From: Terriglobales bacterium
Lineage (GTDB): Bacteria; Acidobacteriota; Terriglobia; Bryobacterales; Bryobacteraceae
Length of the DNA stretch: 64,000 nt
Reading direction: 5' to 3'
Assembly: GCA_021372245.1 (NCBI GenBank)
Contig: JAJFUV010000296.1
Coordinates: 1-64,000, forward strand
Shown here: in pieces, positions 27,098-36,885 of the stretch
Numbering within the stretch: the first letter of the stretch is position 1
Layout: every line of letters begins with the position of its first letter
Notes under the pieces: model-generated
Seen by the model: only the letters and a program-made list of their open reading frames with translations
What the model was told of the DNA's origin: nothing
The model's database searches: none
Program-made: the position numbers and the translations under genes

Positions 27098-28357
27098 ATG
27101 TCAAGGCGCTCGGGGACACCAATTCCGCACACAGCGACACCCGAATCGGTGCGCGAGGTGAACCGTTCCATACTTCTTGGCCTCATGCGGCGATACAGCC
27201 CGGTCTCGCGCGCGGAGTTGAGCCGCCGCAGCGGAATCTTTCCCAGCAACGTTTCGCGCATCGTGGAAGGACTCATGGCGGAGGGGTTACTCACCGAAAG
27301 GCGAGCGAAGCCCTCCGGCCGGGGCAAGGTTCCGATGCTGCTCGAACTTCGGGACGAATATTTTCGGGTGGTCGGGATTTACGTCCAACCATCCGAAACG
27401 ACGCTGGCTTTCGCCGGCTTCAGTGGGGAGATCCAGAAAACGTGGTCGATCCCGACGCCGGCCACCCCACAGGCCTTCTGCGAGGAGATCCGACGCATGC
27501 TGGATGTGATCCGGGTGGAAATGAACCTGGATGCGAAAGCCATCCGGCACATCGGTGTCGGCGTCCCTGGCTTTGTGGACGCAGTGGCGGGGATCATCAC
27601 ATGCGTAACCACCCTGCCGGCCTACTCCGGATGTCCTCTTGCTCGCGAACTGGAGCGGCATACGGCTGTTCCGGTTTCCATCGACAACGATTGCAACCTC
27701 GGCGCCCTCAGTGAATTGCGGCGCCTGGAGGCCCACGCGGAGGGGGCCCAAAGCGATTTTCTGTTCATGTCCGTCGGCGACTACGGTGTAGGGGCGGGCC
27801 TGATCCTTCGCGACGAGCTCTACCGGGGGCACAACGCGTGTTTCGCCGCCGAAGTGGGGCACATCATCATGAATCCGGACGGCCCGCGCTGCTCGTGCGG
27901 AAGAAGCGGCTGCCTGGAAACGTACATTTCGAACGCCGCCACCTGGAATCGCTATAAGCCCAGAACGCCTTTCGAAAGCAGGCGGTTTCGAGAGCTGCTG
28001 GACGCGGCGGCCAACGAGGAGCCGCGCGCCGTGGCGGCAATCCAGGAGACCGCGAATTACATCGCGCTGGCCGCGACGAACATCGCCACGATTTTGAACC
28101 CGGCGGAGATTGTGCTTGCCGGCAAGATCACCGAAGCGTTCCCATCGATTCGCCACGCGGTCGACACGCTGTACCTGTCGCCGTATGCCAGAGTGATTTT
28201 GCGCCGATCCTGGTCCGCGCGGGAAGTTCCGCTGATCCACGGCGCGGTATGCCTGGCTGTCAACCAGGCGATCGACACGCCCGTCTTCGGCATGTCAACG
28301 AACATTCTCCGGACCGATATTCACCGGAACAAGATTACTGCTTCTGAACTTGAATAA
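27098..28357 (+). CDS. ROK family transcriptional regulator
   Basis: The 419-residue protein has an N-terminal winged helix at about 20-85 (VSRAELSRRSGIFPSNVSRIVEGLMAEG-like pattern) and a ROK sugar-binding domain of the actin/hexokinase fold. The ROK zinc-binding motif CSCGRSGCLE and the preceding GHIIMNPDG are intact. The phosphate region IGVGVPGFVD and IDNDCN are present, but the kinase-type Asp surroundings look like those of repressors (NagC/Mlc/XylR group). It probably senses a sugar or amino sugar. TonB-dependent receptor 1 starts nine bases downstream, so regulator and transporter share a transcript. Confidence 0.92.
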   Translation: MSRRSGTPIPHTATPESVREVNRSILLGLMRRYSPVSRAELSRRSGIFPSNVSRIVEGLMAEGLLTERRAKPSGRGKVPMLLELRDEYFRVVGIYVQPSETTLAFAGFSGEIQKTWSIPTPATPQAFCEEIRRMLDVIRVEMNLDAKAIRHIGVGVPGFVDAVAGIITCVTTLPAYSGCPLARELERHTAVPVSIDNDCNLGALSELRRLEAHAEGAQSDFLFMSVGDYGVGAGLILRDELYRGHNACFAAEVGHIIMNPDGPRCSCGRSGCLETYISNAATWNRYKPRTPFESRRFRELLDAAANEEPRAVAAIQETANYIALAATNIATILNPAEIVLAGKITEAFPSIRHAVDTLYLSPYARVILRRSWSAREVPLIHGAVCLAVNQAIDTPVFGMSTNILRTDIHRNKITASELE

Positions 28358-28366
28358 GGGGGTCTA

Positions 28367-31300
28367 ATGAAACATTTGGCACGCAACATCATCGTGCTTC
28401 TCGCGTGCCTGGCCGCGACCGGCTGGGCTCAGGAGTTCCGTGCCACCATCGACGGCATCGTGACGGATCCGAGCGGTGCCGTTGTGGCGGGGGTAAAGAT
28501 CAAAGCGACGAACGTCGAACGTGGAATCGCGACCGAGTCCGTGAGCAATTCGGCGGGGCGGTACACAATCCAGTTCCTATTGCCCGGAACTTACAGATTG
28601 AACGCGGAGAAAACGGGCTTCCGCTCCTACGTCCGCGAAGGTGTGGTTCTGGCCGCATCCGACCGTCTTGGCCTTGACATCCGGCTCGATATCGGAAGCC
28701 TGACCGACGCGATCACCGTGGTGGGCGAAGTGCCGCTCTTACAGACTGAGAGCGCGTCCCGGACCTCGATGGTTGACAATCAGGTGGTTGAGAACGTGCC
28801 CGCGGGCACGCGAAACGTTTTCGCGCTCCAGTACACGCAACCCGGCGTAGTCAAAGCCAGTACATATTGGGGCACCATGGGCATCACCGCCTTCGGCAAC
28901 ATCAACAGCGTATCCATCGGGGGCGGCGTCAAGGGCGAGAACGAGGCGGTGATGGACGGCGTCACCACCACGCAATCCGACCGCGGTGTCGCCTACGTTC
29001 CGCCTCTCAGCACGACCCAGGAAGTGACCATACAGAATCACTCTTACGACGCCCAGTTCGGCAGAGTCGGCGGCGGCGTCACCATCATCAACCTCAAGTC
29101 CGGCACCAACGCCTTCCATGGGCAGATGTTCGAATACAACATGAACAAGGCCCTGATCGCCATGCCCTGGGAAGCCAACAAGGCTGGTCTGAAGAAAGAG
29201 CAAATCAAGTACAACGCCAACGAATTCGGCGCGCAGTTTGACGGACCGGTTTACATCCCCAAGGTGTTCGACGGCCGCAACCGCCTTTTCTTCCTGCTGT
29301 CCTACGAGGGCGAACGAACGCGCCAGACGGGTGGCCAGGTACGCACACTGCCGCAACCCGAACAGCTTCAGGGCGACTTCTCGAACCTGATGACCGACAA
29401 GGGACAGGCCGTCACCATCTACGATCCATCCACCACCAAACTAGGTGCGGACGGCAAGTATACGCGCACCCCCTTCGCCGGCAATGTGCTTCCGAAGGAC
29501 CGCATAAATCCGGTCGCCGCCAAGCTGCTGACTTACTACCCGCAGCCGACCAGGCAAGGTGACGGGTTGAGCCGTTCTAATAACTACATGAACTTCATGC
29601 CCAACGAGGGCAGCCTGGACGCCTGGATGGGCAAGATCGATTTCCAGGCCACGCAAAAGAGCCGGGTCTCGTTCCGCTATGGGCAAACCGACAATATCTA
29701 CTGGCAGAAGCGCGTGTGGGGCACCAACGCCGCCGAGCCTAACACCGAATGGCCCGGCCAGCGTGTGCCGAGAAACTGGGGCGCGGACTGGACCTATACG
29801 CTCACGCCGAAGATGGTACTGAACCTTCGCGCCGGCCTGTCGCGCTATGAGACTTTCAACGGGAACTCCTTTGCGCAGGGCTTCGATCCGCGTACTTTAG
29901 GTTTCCCCGATTCACTAGTCAACCAGTTCACCACGCTGCAGTTCCCGCGCGTCAACATCGACGGCTACTCCGAAATGGGCGCCAGCTACGTGACGCTCTA
30001 CCAGACCCACGATAGCTGGACCTTGCAGCCCAACCTCAGCTATTCGATGGGCCGCCACTTCCTTAAGTTCGGGGGCGAATTCCGCCGTTACAACGACAAC
30101 ACACTGCAGCCCGGAGCGGCCGCCGGAACATACAGCTTCACGCGAGCCTGGACGCAGGCGAATCCTCTGCAGTCCGACGCGCTGAGCGGCAACGGTTTTG
30201 CTTCGTTTCTACTCGGCAATCCGGCTGGCGGGAGCGTAGACCGCAACATCGATCCGTCCTACAGCAATTTCTATTACGCTTTGTTCCTGCAGGACGACTT
30301 GAAAGTGAACTCGAAACTGACGGTGAATCTTGGCCTGCGCTGGGATTACGAGACTCCGCGCTGGGAACGCTTCGACCGCATGGTGCGTGGCTTCGCTTTC
30401 GATCAAGCCAGCCCGCTGGCTTCCCAGGTGCAGGGCTTGGACCTCCGGGGTGGCTTGGTGTTCGCAGGTGTGAACGGGCAGAGCCGTTATGCGTTCGATA
30501 CCTTCAAGACCAACTTCCAGCCGCGCGCCGGCGTGGCCTACCAGTTCTTGCCTAAGTTTGTGTTCCGCGGCGGCTGGGCGTTGAGCTACCTCGGACAGTC
30601 CAGCCAGGGCAATCCGACGGGCTTCAGCCTGGCCACGCCAATTGTCGCCACGCTCGATGGCGGGTTGACGCCTGCGGCGAGCCTCAGCGATCCGTTCCCG
30701 ACGTCCATCTATCCGACCGGACTTCTGAAGGCTCCCGGCTCCAGCGCCGGAATGTCGGCGAACCTGGGACAAGCGATCGGTTTCCAATATGTCAATCGCA
30801 AGCTGCCGTATTCGCATCAGGTTTCGTTCGGATTCCAATATGAGATGCGCGGCTGGCTGTTTGATGCCTCCTACGTCGGGAACTTCACGCGCCGCCGGCC
30901 CGTTACGGTCGGATTGAACTTCCTGCCGCTCTCGGTCCTCCAGAGCCTCCCTGTCGAGCAACGCCAAGCCTACTTCACCTCGAAGGTGAGCAACCCCATG
31001 GCCGGCCTGTTGACGGGGTCTTCGCTCAACGTGACCCAACTCACGCGCCAGCAGCTCCTGGTAGCCTACCCACAGTACACCAGCGTCACCATAAGCGACG
31101 TGCCGATCGGGAAGCAACGCTACGATTCGATCCAACTCATGGCGAGGCATCGGTTCTCAAAAGGACTCACCCTGACGGCTTCCTACACGCTATCGAAGAG
31201 CCTGGAGCAGGTGAGCGTGCTGAACGCCCAGGACACCAACCTGGCGGACTTCCTGAGTACCGGGCTGGAGCAGCGGATTGTGGAGTTCGACGTTCCCCAG

Positions 31301-31864
31301 AAGGTCGCCGTGGTAGGCAGCTACGATCTTCCGTTTGGAAGGAAGCGGCCCTACCTGGCCGACATGCATCCGGTACTGAACGGTTTCCTCGGCGGCTGGA
31401 CGCTGGCCGGTGAGGGCGTGATCCAGTCCGGATTCCCCTTCTCGTTCCCCAATGCGGCTCCGCTCTCGGCGCAAAGCGCCAAGCTGACCAACGAGCAGCG
31501 TGACGAGCGCGCCATCGCCGCCGGACGAACGGGCTACGACCCATCGGTGGACAAATGGTTCGATACCACTTTGTTTCCGAGGACGGCCGGACCGGCACCA
31601 TACACTCTGCAGGATTTCCCCACGAGATTCCCGGACGTTCGCTGCATGGCGTTCTATGTGACCGATTTCGCCCTATTCAAGCAGTTCACGGTTCAGGAAC
31701 GCGTCCACTTGCAGGTGCGCATGGAGACGCAGAACATCATGAACCATCCTTGGCTGTCGAAGCTCCAGAGCAACAATGTGACCAATTCGAGGTTTGGTCA
31801 GTTGGCCATGGAGATGAGTAACGTGCCGCGCATGATCGCACTGGGCCTGAAAATCGTCTTCTGA
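28367..31864 (+). CDS. TonB-dependent receptor 1 (Oar-like, carboxypeptidase-regulatory N-domain)
   Basis: The 1165-residue outer-membrane receptor has a signal peptide (NIIVLLACLAATGWA). A carboxypeptidase-regulatory-like beta domain covers residues ~25-105 (TDPSGAVVAGVKIKATN, FLLPGTYRLNAEKTGF). A plug region follows around 110-240 (SVSIGGG, MDGVTTT, SYDAQFGRVGGGVTIINLKSGTN), then a long 22-strand-type barrel ending in the aromatic LGLKIVF. This Oar-like architecture is greatly expanded in Acidobacteria and is linked to uptake of glycans or peptides. A strong AAGGGGG site precedes the ATG. Co-transcription with the ROK regulator suggests a carbohydrate ligand. Confidence 0.93.
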   Translation: MKHLARNIIVLLACLAATGWAQEFRATIDGIVTDPSGAVVAGVKIKATNVERGIATESVSNSAGRYTIQFLLPGTYRLNAEKTGFRSYVREGVVLAASDRLGLDIRLDIGSLTDAITVVGEVPLLQTESASRTSMVDNQVVENVPAGTRNVFALQYTQPGVVKASTYWGTMGITAFGNINSVSIGGGVKGENEAVMDGVTTTQSDRGVAYVPPLSTTQEVTIQNHSYDAQFGRVGGGVTIINLKSGTNAFHGQMFEYNMNKALIAMPWEANKAGLKKEQIKYNANEFGAQFDGPVYIPKVFDGRNRLFFLLSYEGERTRQTGGQVRTLPQPEQLQGDFSNLMTDKGQAVTIYDPSTTKLGADGKYTRTPFAGNVLPKDRINPVAAKLLTYYPQPTRQGDGLSRSNNYMNFMPNEGSLDAWMGKIDFQATQKSRVSFRYGQTDNIYWQKRVWGTNAAEPNTEWPGQRVPRNWGADWTYTLTPKMVLNLRAGLSRYETFNGNSFAQGFDPRTLGFPDSLVNQFTTLQFPRVNIDGYSEMGASYVTLYQTHDSWTLQPNLSYSMGRHFLKFGGEFRRYNDNTLQPGAAAGTYSFTRAWTQANPLQSDALSGNGFASFLLGNPAGGSVDRNIDPSYSNFYYALFLQDDLKVNSKLTVNLGLRWDYETPRWERFDRMVRGFAFDQASPLASQVQGLDLRGGLVFAGVNGQSRYAFDTFKTNFQPRAGVAYQFLPKFVFRGGWALSYLGQSSQGNPTGFSLATPIVATLDGGLTPAASLSDPFPTSIYPTGLLKAPGSSAGMSANLGQAIGFQYVNRKLPYSHQVSFGFQYEMRGWLFDASYVGNFTRRRPVTVGLNFLPLSVLQSLPVEQRQAYFTSKVSNPMAGLLTGSSLNVTQLTRQQLLVAYPQYTSVTISDVPIGKQRYDSIQLMARHRFSKGLTLTASYTLSKSLEQVSVLNAQDTNLADFLSTGLEQRIVEFDVPQKVAVVGSYDLPFGRKRPYLADMHPVLNGFLGGWTLAGEGVIQSGFPFSFPNAAPLSAQSAKLTNEQRDERAIAAGRTGYDPSVDKWFDTTLFPRTAGPAPYTLQDFPTRFPDVRCMAFYVTDFALFKQFTVQERVHLQVRMETQNIMNHPWLSKLQSNNVTNSRFGQLAMEMSNVPRMIALGLKIVF

Positions 31865-31873
31865 CGGCGGATT

Positions 31874-31906
31874 CTCCGTCCTCCCGCCAGATGCGGGGGG
31901 ACGGAG
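31874..31906. terminator. Long hairpin between convergent genes
   Basis: A 14-base stem (31874-31887 with 31893-31906, one G-T wobble) closes a five-base loop. It sits between TonB receptor 1 and the convergent regulator gene. It lacks a T-run on either side, so it is a possible but unproven transcription stop for both directions. Confidence 0.5.
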
Positions 31907-31933
31907 GACCTCATTGTTGAAAGAAATCCAGGT

Positions 31934-33244
31934 TTAACGCGCGCCGGCGTCCTCAGCCAGCACGTGGTGCGTCACGTAGGAGACATTCACGGGGACGTAG
32001 GATTTGTAACGCGCCTTCAGGACCACCTGAAACTGCTCCGGCAGAATGCCGGGACGGATCTCGAGCTTTCGTGCCAATTCCTCGGCGTAGGCGGGGTGGG
32101 TCACGTACTCCACGGCCGCACGTGAGCCTTCGGTGCAGGTGGCTGCCAGAATGGTGATGTGGCCCCGGCCATGGAGGCCTACCAGGCGGGTGACCAAGGC
32201 ATACCCTTCGCGCATGGTGGAACCGTCGGGCTCGAGAGTGGCTCTTCCCTCCGCATAGACGGCGGATTCGCCATTCATTGGACGCAGGTTCTTGATGCCG
32301 GCGTCCCGGATGACCAGCTCGCGGTTCTCGGGCAACTCCGGGATTTGAGGATTAAATTTTTCCGGCCCAACGAAAATTATGTCGCTGCGGCTGATTTCCT
32401 CCCATCCGAGATCGCTACTCGGATGCACTGAAACGTCCCGGTGACGGGCGCCGAAAGCCATAGCCAGCCTGAACGCCCCAATGGACTCGCCCACACCCGT
32501 ATAAATGTAGGATGGGGCCGCCGGTCCGCTCTGCAGGCTCCGCTCCAACTGCTTCGGTACGCCCGCCGCCTGCGCTTTTTGCCAATCGTTATATTGCGGA
32601 TCCCGGAAGAAACCGCGGGGAACCGCCAGGAACATCGGCGTACCAAGAGAGACGATGATCGGTCTGTCTCCCTCGAAATAGGGCCGCCACAGCGCTTCGA
32701 GTCCTGGACTCCAGTAGCGGCTTGCCCAAGCATCAGACGGGTTACTCCCAGCAGAGTCTTTGGATCGCCAGATTAGCGCTGTGGCGGCCATGCCAACGGC
32801 CACGAATGCCAGTATCACGGCAGCCAGGCGCCAGCGCCGGTCGACCTGGGCCGGTTTACCCGCCGGTTGCGCCTGGTCTTCGCCGGACCGTTCCCTGAAG
32901 ACCAGCTTGAAACCGCCTTTGGGTAAGTCGACAACCAACGGATCCTTGGCGCCCTCTCCGAGATGGTAATCGACCAGTTTCTTCCGTAAATTGCTGACCA
33001 GGACACGGATGGAGGAGTCGGTCTTCGGGTCGTACCCCGGTGGTTTGCCGAACGCCTCGGTGCCGACGGTGTACTCCTTCAAACCGTCCGCCCTCCCCGC
33101 CAGCGTCTGCTCACCCAGGTAACTGAGCAACCTCCGCAGGGATTCCGCGTTCTTCAGTACGTTGCTCGCCAAAAGGCGGGCCAACTGCTGTGATTCCGGA
33201 GAGGTAGGCGTTCCAGTAGGTCCCACAGATTCATTGTAATTCAC
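31934..33244 (-). CDS. Membrane-anchored winged-helix regulator (CadC/ToxR-like layout)
   Basis: The 436-residue protein has an N-terminal winged-helix-like domain at ~15-115 (LKEYTVGTEAFGKPPGYDPKTD, SIRVLVSNLRKKL, VDLPKGGFKLVF). This resembles the DNA-binding part of acidobacterial OmpR/CadC-type regulators. A single membrane span follows at about 137-157 (LAAVILAFVAVGMAATALIW), and then a ~275-residue extracytoplasmic domain of unknown fold. No receiver or kinase domain is present, so signal sensing and DNA binding would be in one chain. It starts at GTG without a clear ribosome-binding site and is divergent from TonB receptor 2, its probable target. Confidence 0.82.
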   Translation of the reverse strand: MNYNESVGPTGTPTSPESQQLARLLASNVLKNAESLRRLLSYLGEQTLAGRADGLKEYTVGTEAFGKPPGYDPKTDSSIRVLVSNLRKKLVDYHLGEGAKDPLVVDLPKGGFKLVFRERSGEDQAQPAGKPAQVDRRWRLAAVILAFVAVGMAATALIWRSKDSAGSNPSDAWASRYWSPGLEALWRPYFEGDRPIIVSLGTPMFLAVPRGFFRDPQYNDWQKAQAAGVPKQLERSLQSGPAAPSYIYTGVGESIGAFRLAMAFGARHRDVSVHPSSDLGWEEISRSDIIFVGPEKFNPQIPELPENRELVIRDAGIKNLRPMNGESAVYAEGRATLEPDGSTMREGYALVTRLVGLHGRGHITILAATCTEGSRAAVEYVTHPAYAEELARKLEIRPGILPEQFQVVLKARYKSYVPVNVSYVTHHVLAEDAGAR

Positions 33245-33252
33245 CGCTATCA

Positions 33253-33288
33253 GTGTTAACTAACCGGTTAAACACACCATGTTGACAC
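33253..33288. promoter_or_regulatory. Dyad-rich operator candidate between regulator and TonB receptor 2
   Basis: The perfect palindrome TAACCGGTTA (33261-33270) is flanked by GTGTT (33253-33257) and AACAC (33271-33275). A further GTTGACAC follows at 33281-33288. These look like repeated half-sites of a GTTAACAC type. The site lies just upstream of the regulator start and 108 bases before the receptor ATG. Confidence 0.42.
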
Positions 33289-33395
33289 CTACCCCATTGA
33301 CTATGTTCACTGCTTGCATCAACACTTAAACAGTCCTTCAGGGGGCGAAAAGTCAGTAGTGCGCGGTCGAGTCCAAATGCCGAAAGGGAGGGAGT

Positions 33396-36300
33396 ATGTC
33401 TCGATTTAAAGGTGTCTTTAGCGCGGCGTTACTGTTCTGCTTTTGCGCGATTTTGCAGGGCCAGGGGTATCGCGCCAGTCTCAGCGGGCGGGTGTCCGAC
33501 CCATCCGGAAGCGGCATCCCGAACGCCAAAGTGGTAGCCGTCAATACCGCGACGAACATCGAAGCGCGGGCGACGACCAGCGCCGACGGGCTTTACGTAA
33601 TCACATTCCTGTTGCCGGGCACATACAAGGTCAGCGCAGAGGCGACCGGCTTCAAGACGGCGGTCCGGGAAGGAATCCTGTTGCAGGTGAACGATCGCCT
33701 GACAGTGAATTTGCCCCTGGAGGTCGGCCAGGTCCAGGAGAGCGTGACGGTGTCCGGCGAGGCGCCGCTGTTGACAACGGAAAGCGCTTCGTTGGGTCAG
33801 GTGATTAGCAACAAGACTATCGTCGAGCTACCGCTGAACGGACGTAACCCGTTTGCGCTCCAGCAACTGGTGAGCGGAGTAGTTCCGACCGGACAGAGCG
33901 GCAATGTGAACCTGACGCGGCCGTGGGACACCAACAGCGTTTCCGACATCACCGTGAGTGGCGCGCCGAACCGCGGCAACATGATCACGCTGAATGGCGT
34001 TTACTCCAAGGGCGGCAACCAGGTGGCCTACACGCCATCGATCGACGCGGTTGAGGAATTCAAAGTTCAAAAGAATTCTTACGACGCCGAGTACGGGCAT
34101 GTGGCGGGCGGCACCATCAACGTCGCCACCAAGTCTGGAACGAACGAGCTGCATGGCTCGATGTACGAGTTCTTGCGTAACCAGAAGTTCGATGCGAACA
34201 GCTTCTTCGCCAACCGCAATGGCGCTGTTAAGTCCAAGTTCCACATGAACCAGTTCGGAGCGACCGCTGGCGCCCCGGTGCTGATACCGAAAATCTACAA
34301 CGGCAAGAACAAGACATTCTGGTTCTTCAACTGGGAGTCGGTCCGGCAAAACACGCCACCCTCCACCAGCCTGACAACGGTTCCGACTGACGCCCAGCGC
34401 GGCGGAGACTTCTCCGCGCTGAAGACCTCGTCCGGCGTTCCCATCGTGATCTACGATCCCACAACGGTTTCGGCGGACCCGAACAAGCCCGGCGCCTACA
34501 TCCGGCAGCCATTCGGAGGAAATCAGATCCCGTCCGCCCGCATCAACCCGATCGCCAAGAATGTATTGGGCTACATCCCCGGGCCCAACAGGAGCGGCGA
34601 TCCGGTTACCGGGCTGCAGAACTATGTCTCTACGGGCGGAGGCGTGCTGAACTACGACCAATACGGCACGCGCATCGACCACAACTTCGGCGAGAAGAGC
34701 CGGATTTTCGGTTTCGTGGGAGTAGCCAACTACTCTGCGAACAACTTCAACTTCTTCAACAATCTGACGACGGCCAGTACAAGTTTCCAGAACACCCGGT
34801 CCGCCTCTGTGGACTACGTGCGGAACTGGCGGCCCGACTTCATCATGAACCTCAGGCTGGGTTACGCTCGCAAGTACGAAGGAACACGGGCGAGCAGCGC
34901 CGGTTTCGACGTGGCCTCGCTCGGTTTCCCGCAGACCCTGGTGTCGCAGCTTCCTTTCCAGGTATTTCCCCAGTTCGGCATCGGCGATTGGACGAGCCTG
35001 GGCTCCGGGGGGCCTTCCTACAACGCTTCCGACGGCCTGAACAGCTACATCGGCTTCACCAAGGTGAAGTCCAAACACACCATGAAGTGGGGCATGTACT
35101 CCCTGGTCCTGCGCGAGTATGACGACCGCGGCGCCGGTAGCGGAAGCTCCGGAACCTACTCGTTTGGCCGCAATTGGACACAGGCCGACCCTCTGACCGC
35201 CAGTGCCACTTCCGGGTGGGGCGGCGCGAGTTTCCTGCTGGGACTCCCCGCCAGCGGCCAAGTCGGCGTTGGCGGCTACCAAGCCACGCAGACGACTTAC
35301 TGGGAGTTCTACTTCCAGGACGACATCAAGCTGACCAGCCGCCTGACCCTCAACATCGGGCTGCGCTATGAGTACCAGGGCGGGACGACGGACCGTTTCG
35401 ACCGGGTGATCCGTGCGTTTGATTTCGGTTACACGCCGTCGTTCGCGGCGGCGGCCCAGGCTGCCTACCTGAAGAATCCGTACTCGGGGCTGAGCAGCCT
35501 CAACGTCAAAGGCGCTCCGGTATTTGCGGGCATCAACGGCCAGAGCCGCAGCTACCTGGATCCGGAACTGGACAGCTTCGGCCCTCGCATCGGCCTTGCT
35601 TACAAAGTGAGCGATCGCATCGTGTGGCGCGCCGGATACGGCACCTTCTACAATCCACGGCTGACGGGTGTGGACCTGAGCGGATTCAACACTGCCACGC
35701 CGATGGTCACCACCATCGACAGCGTTAATCCGGTGAACACTCTCTCCAATCCGTTCCCGAGCGGTCTGAACCTGGTGCCCTGCGCAACCCGTGGGCCAGA
35801 GTGCCTGGTGGGAACCGGCATTACCTTCCGCAACCCGAAGGTTGCGACACCGACCGTTTTCAACTACTCCAGCGGCTTGCAGATCGAGCTGCCCGGACGT
35901 TGGTTGCTGGATGCCGCCTATGTCGGCTCGACGACCAGGCGGTTCAATCCGAGTTGGGCCATCAACGCACCGCCGTTATCCTCCCTGTCGCTCGGAACGG
36001 CCCTGCTAGGCGGGGTCTCCAATCCGTTCTATGGTCTGATTCCGGCCTCGGCGGGCACTCTGGGTTCGAAGAATATTCCGCTCGTCCAATTGCTAGCGGT
36101 AATCCCGAACTATCCATACTCCAGCACCTGGGCGGTCTCCGGCGTTGGGCACAACACTTACCATAGTGGCCAGTTCTCCCTGGAGCGCCGTTTCGCCAAC
36201 GACTTCAGCATGCTCACCAGTTGGACCTGGTCCAAGCTGATGGCGCACAGCAACTACATGAACACCGGCTTCTCGGATGCGTTCGAGAACATGGTGGCGG

Positions 36301-36827
36301 ACATCGACCGGACGCACCGAGTGGTGATGACGGGCATTTACACGCTGCCGATGGGCAAAGGGAAGGTCCTCGATCCGCACAACGCGGTGGCCAACCATAT
36401 CATTGGCGGCTGGCAGTTCAGTGGCGTGGCCAGCTTCCAATCGGGCGGTCCGATCAAAACTGCCGGCAATACAGTCGCCACCGGACAATCAGTGATGATC
36501 TCCGATCCGAGCATCAACAAGTGGTTCAATACGGGCGCCTTCGCCGTCCAGCCGGGGCTTCCGCAACCGCTCGGACAACGCACGCTGACGCAGTACCTGA
36601 GCCGGCTTCGCAACATGGGCATCAACAACTTCGACCTGGCGCTCGACAAGGCTTTTCAGTTGAGCGAACGGTTCAAGCTGCAGTTCCGCTCGGAGTTTTT
36701 CAACGCCTTCAACCGGCCCCAGTTCGGCAACCCGGATGTTAGCGTAACCAGCGGCAACTACGGGAAGATTACCTCGCAAGCGAACATCCCACGACAGATC
36801 CAGTTCGGTCTAAAGCTGGTCTATTGA
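33396..36827 (+). CDS. TonB-dependent receptor 2 (Oar-like, carboxypeptidase-regulatory N-domain)
   Basis: The 1143-residue outer-membrane protein has the same layout as receptor 1. A signal peptide (FSAALLFCFCAILQG) leads into a regulatory-like beta domain at ~22-105 (SDPSGSGIPNAKVVAVN, FLLPGTYKVSAEATGF). The plug contains ELPLNGRNPFALQQL, ITLNGVYSKGG and SYDAEYGHVAGGTINVATKSGTN, and the barrel ends in FGLKLVY. Receptor 1 lacks the LPLNGRN block, so the two are divergent members and not a recent duplication. GGGAGG precedes the ATG. The membrane winged-helix gene diverges 151 bases upstream, and a strong terminator follows. Confidence 0.93.
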   Translation: MSRFKGVFSAALLFCFCAILQGQGYRASLSGRVSDPSGSGIPNAKVVAVNTATNIEARATTSADGLYVITFLLPGTYKVSAEATGFKTAVREGILLQVNDRLTVNLPLEVGQVQESVTVSGEAPLLTTESASLGQVISNKTIVELPLNGRNPFALQQLVSGVVPTGQSGNVNLTRPWDTNSVSDITVSGAPNRGNMITLNGVYSKGGNQVAYTPSIDAVEEFKVQKNSYDAEYGHVAGGTINVATKSGTNELHGSMYEFLRNQKFDANSFFANRNGAVKSKFHMNQFGATAGAPVLIPKIYNGKNKTFWFFNWESVRQNTPPSTSLTTVPTDAQRGGDFSALKTSSGVPIVIYDPTTVSADPNKPGAYIRQPFGGNQIPSARINPIAKNVLGYIPGPNRSGDPVTGLQNYVSTGGGVLNYDQYGTRIDHNFGEKSRIFGFVGVANYSANNFNFFNNLTTASTSFQNTRSASVDYVRNWRPDFIMNLRLGYARKYEGTRASSAGFDVASLGFPQTLVSQLPFQVFPQFGIGDWTSLGSGGPSYNASDGLNSYIGFTKVKSKHTMKWGMYSLVLREYDDRGAGSGSSGTYSFGRNWTQADPLTASATSGWGGASFLLGLPASGQVGVGGYQATQTTYWEFYFQDDIKLTSRLTLNIGLRYEYQGGTTDRFDRVIRAFDFGYTPSFAAAAQAAYLKNPYSGLSSLNVKGAPVFAGINGQSRSYLDPELDSFGPRIGLAYKVSDRIVWRAGYGTFYNPRLTGVDLSGFNTATPMVTTIDSVNPVNTLSNPFPSGLNLVPCATRGPECLVGTGITFRNPKVATPTVFNYSSGLQIELPGRWLLDAAYVGSTTRRFNPSWAINAPPLSSLSLGTALLGGVSNPFYGLIPASAGTLGSKNIPLVQLLAVIPNYPYSSTWAVSGVGHNTYHSGQFSLERRFANDFSMLTSWTWSKLMAHSNYMNTGFSDAFENMVADIDRTHRVVMTGIYTLPMGKGKVLDPHNAVANHIIGGWQFSGVASFQSGGPIKTAGNTVATGQSVMISDPSINKWFNTGAFAVQPGLPQPLGQRTLTQYLSRLRNMGINNFDLALDKAFQLSERFKLQFRSEFFNAFNRPQFGNPDVSVTSGNYGKITSQANIPRQIQFGLKLVY

Positions 36828-36855
36828 TGTTCGCCTAAATGACCCGCATACCCCT

Positions 36856-36883
36856 GGGGCGCGCCGAAGCGCGCCCCTTTTTT
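36856..36883 (+). terminator. Rho-independent terminator after TonB receptor 2
   Basis: A nine-base GC-rich stem (36856-36864 with 36869-36877) has a CGAA tetraloop and is followed at once by six T residues. It is a textbook intrinsic terminator 29 bases after the receptor stop. Confidence 0.9.
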
Positions 36884-36885
36884 GT

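Noticed and set aside
33828..35282. 484-codon minus-strand frame inside TonB receptor 2
   Set aside because: Antisense shadow of a clear receptor; low-complexity Gly/Arg/Val composition.
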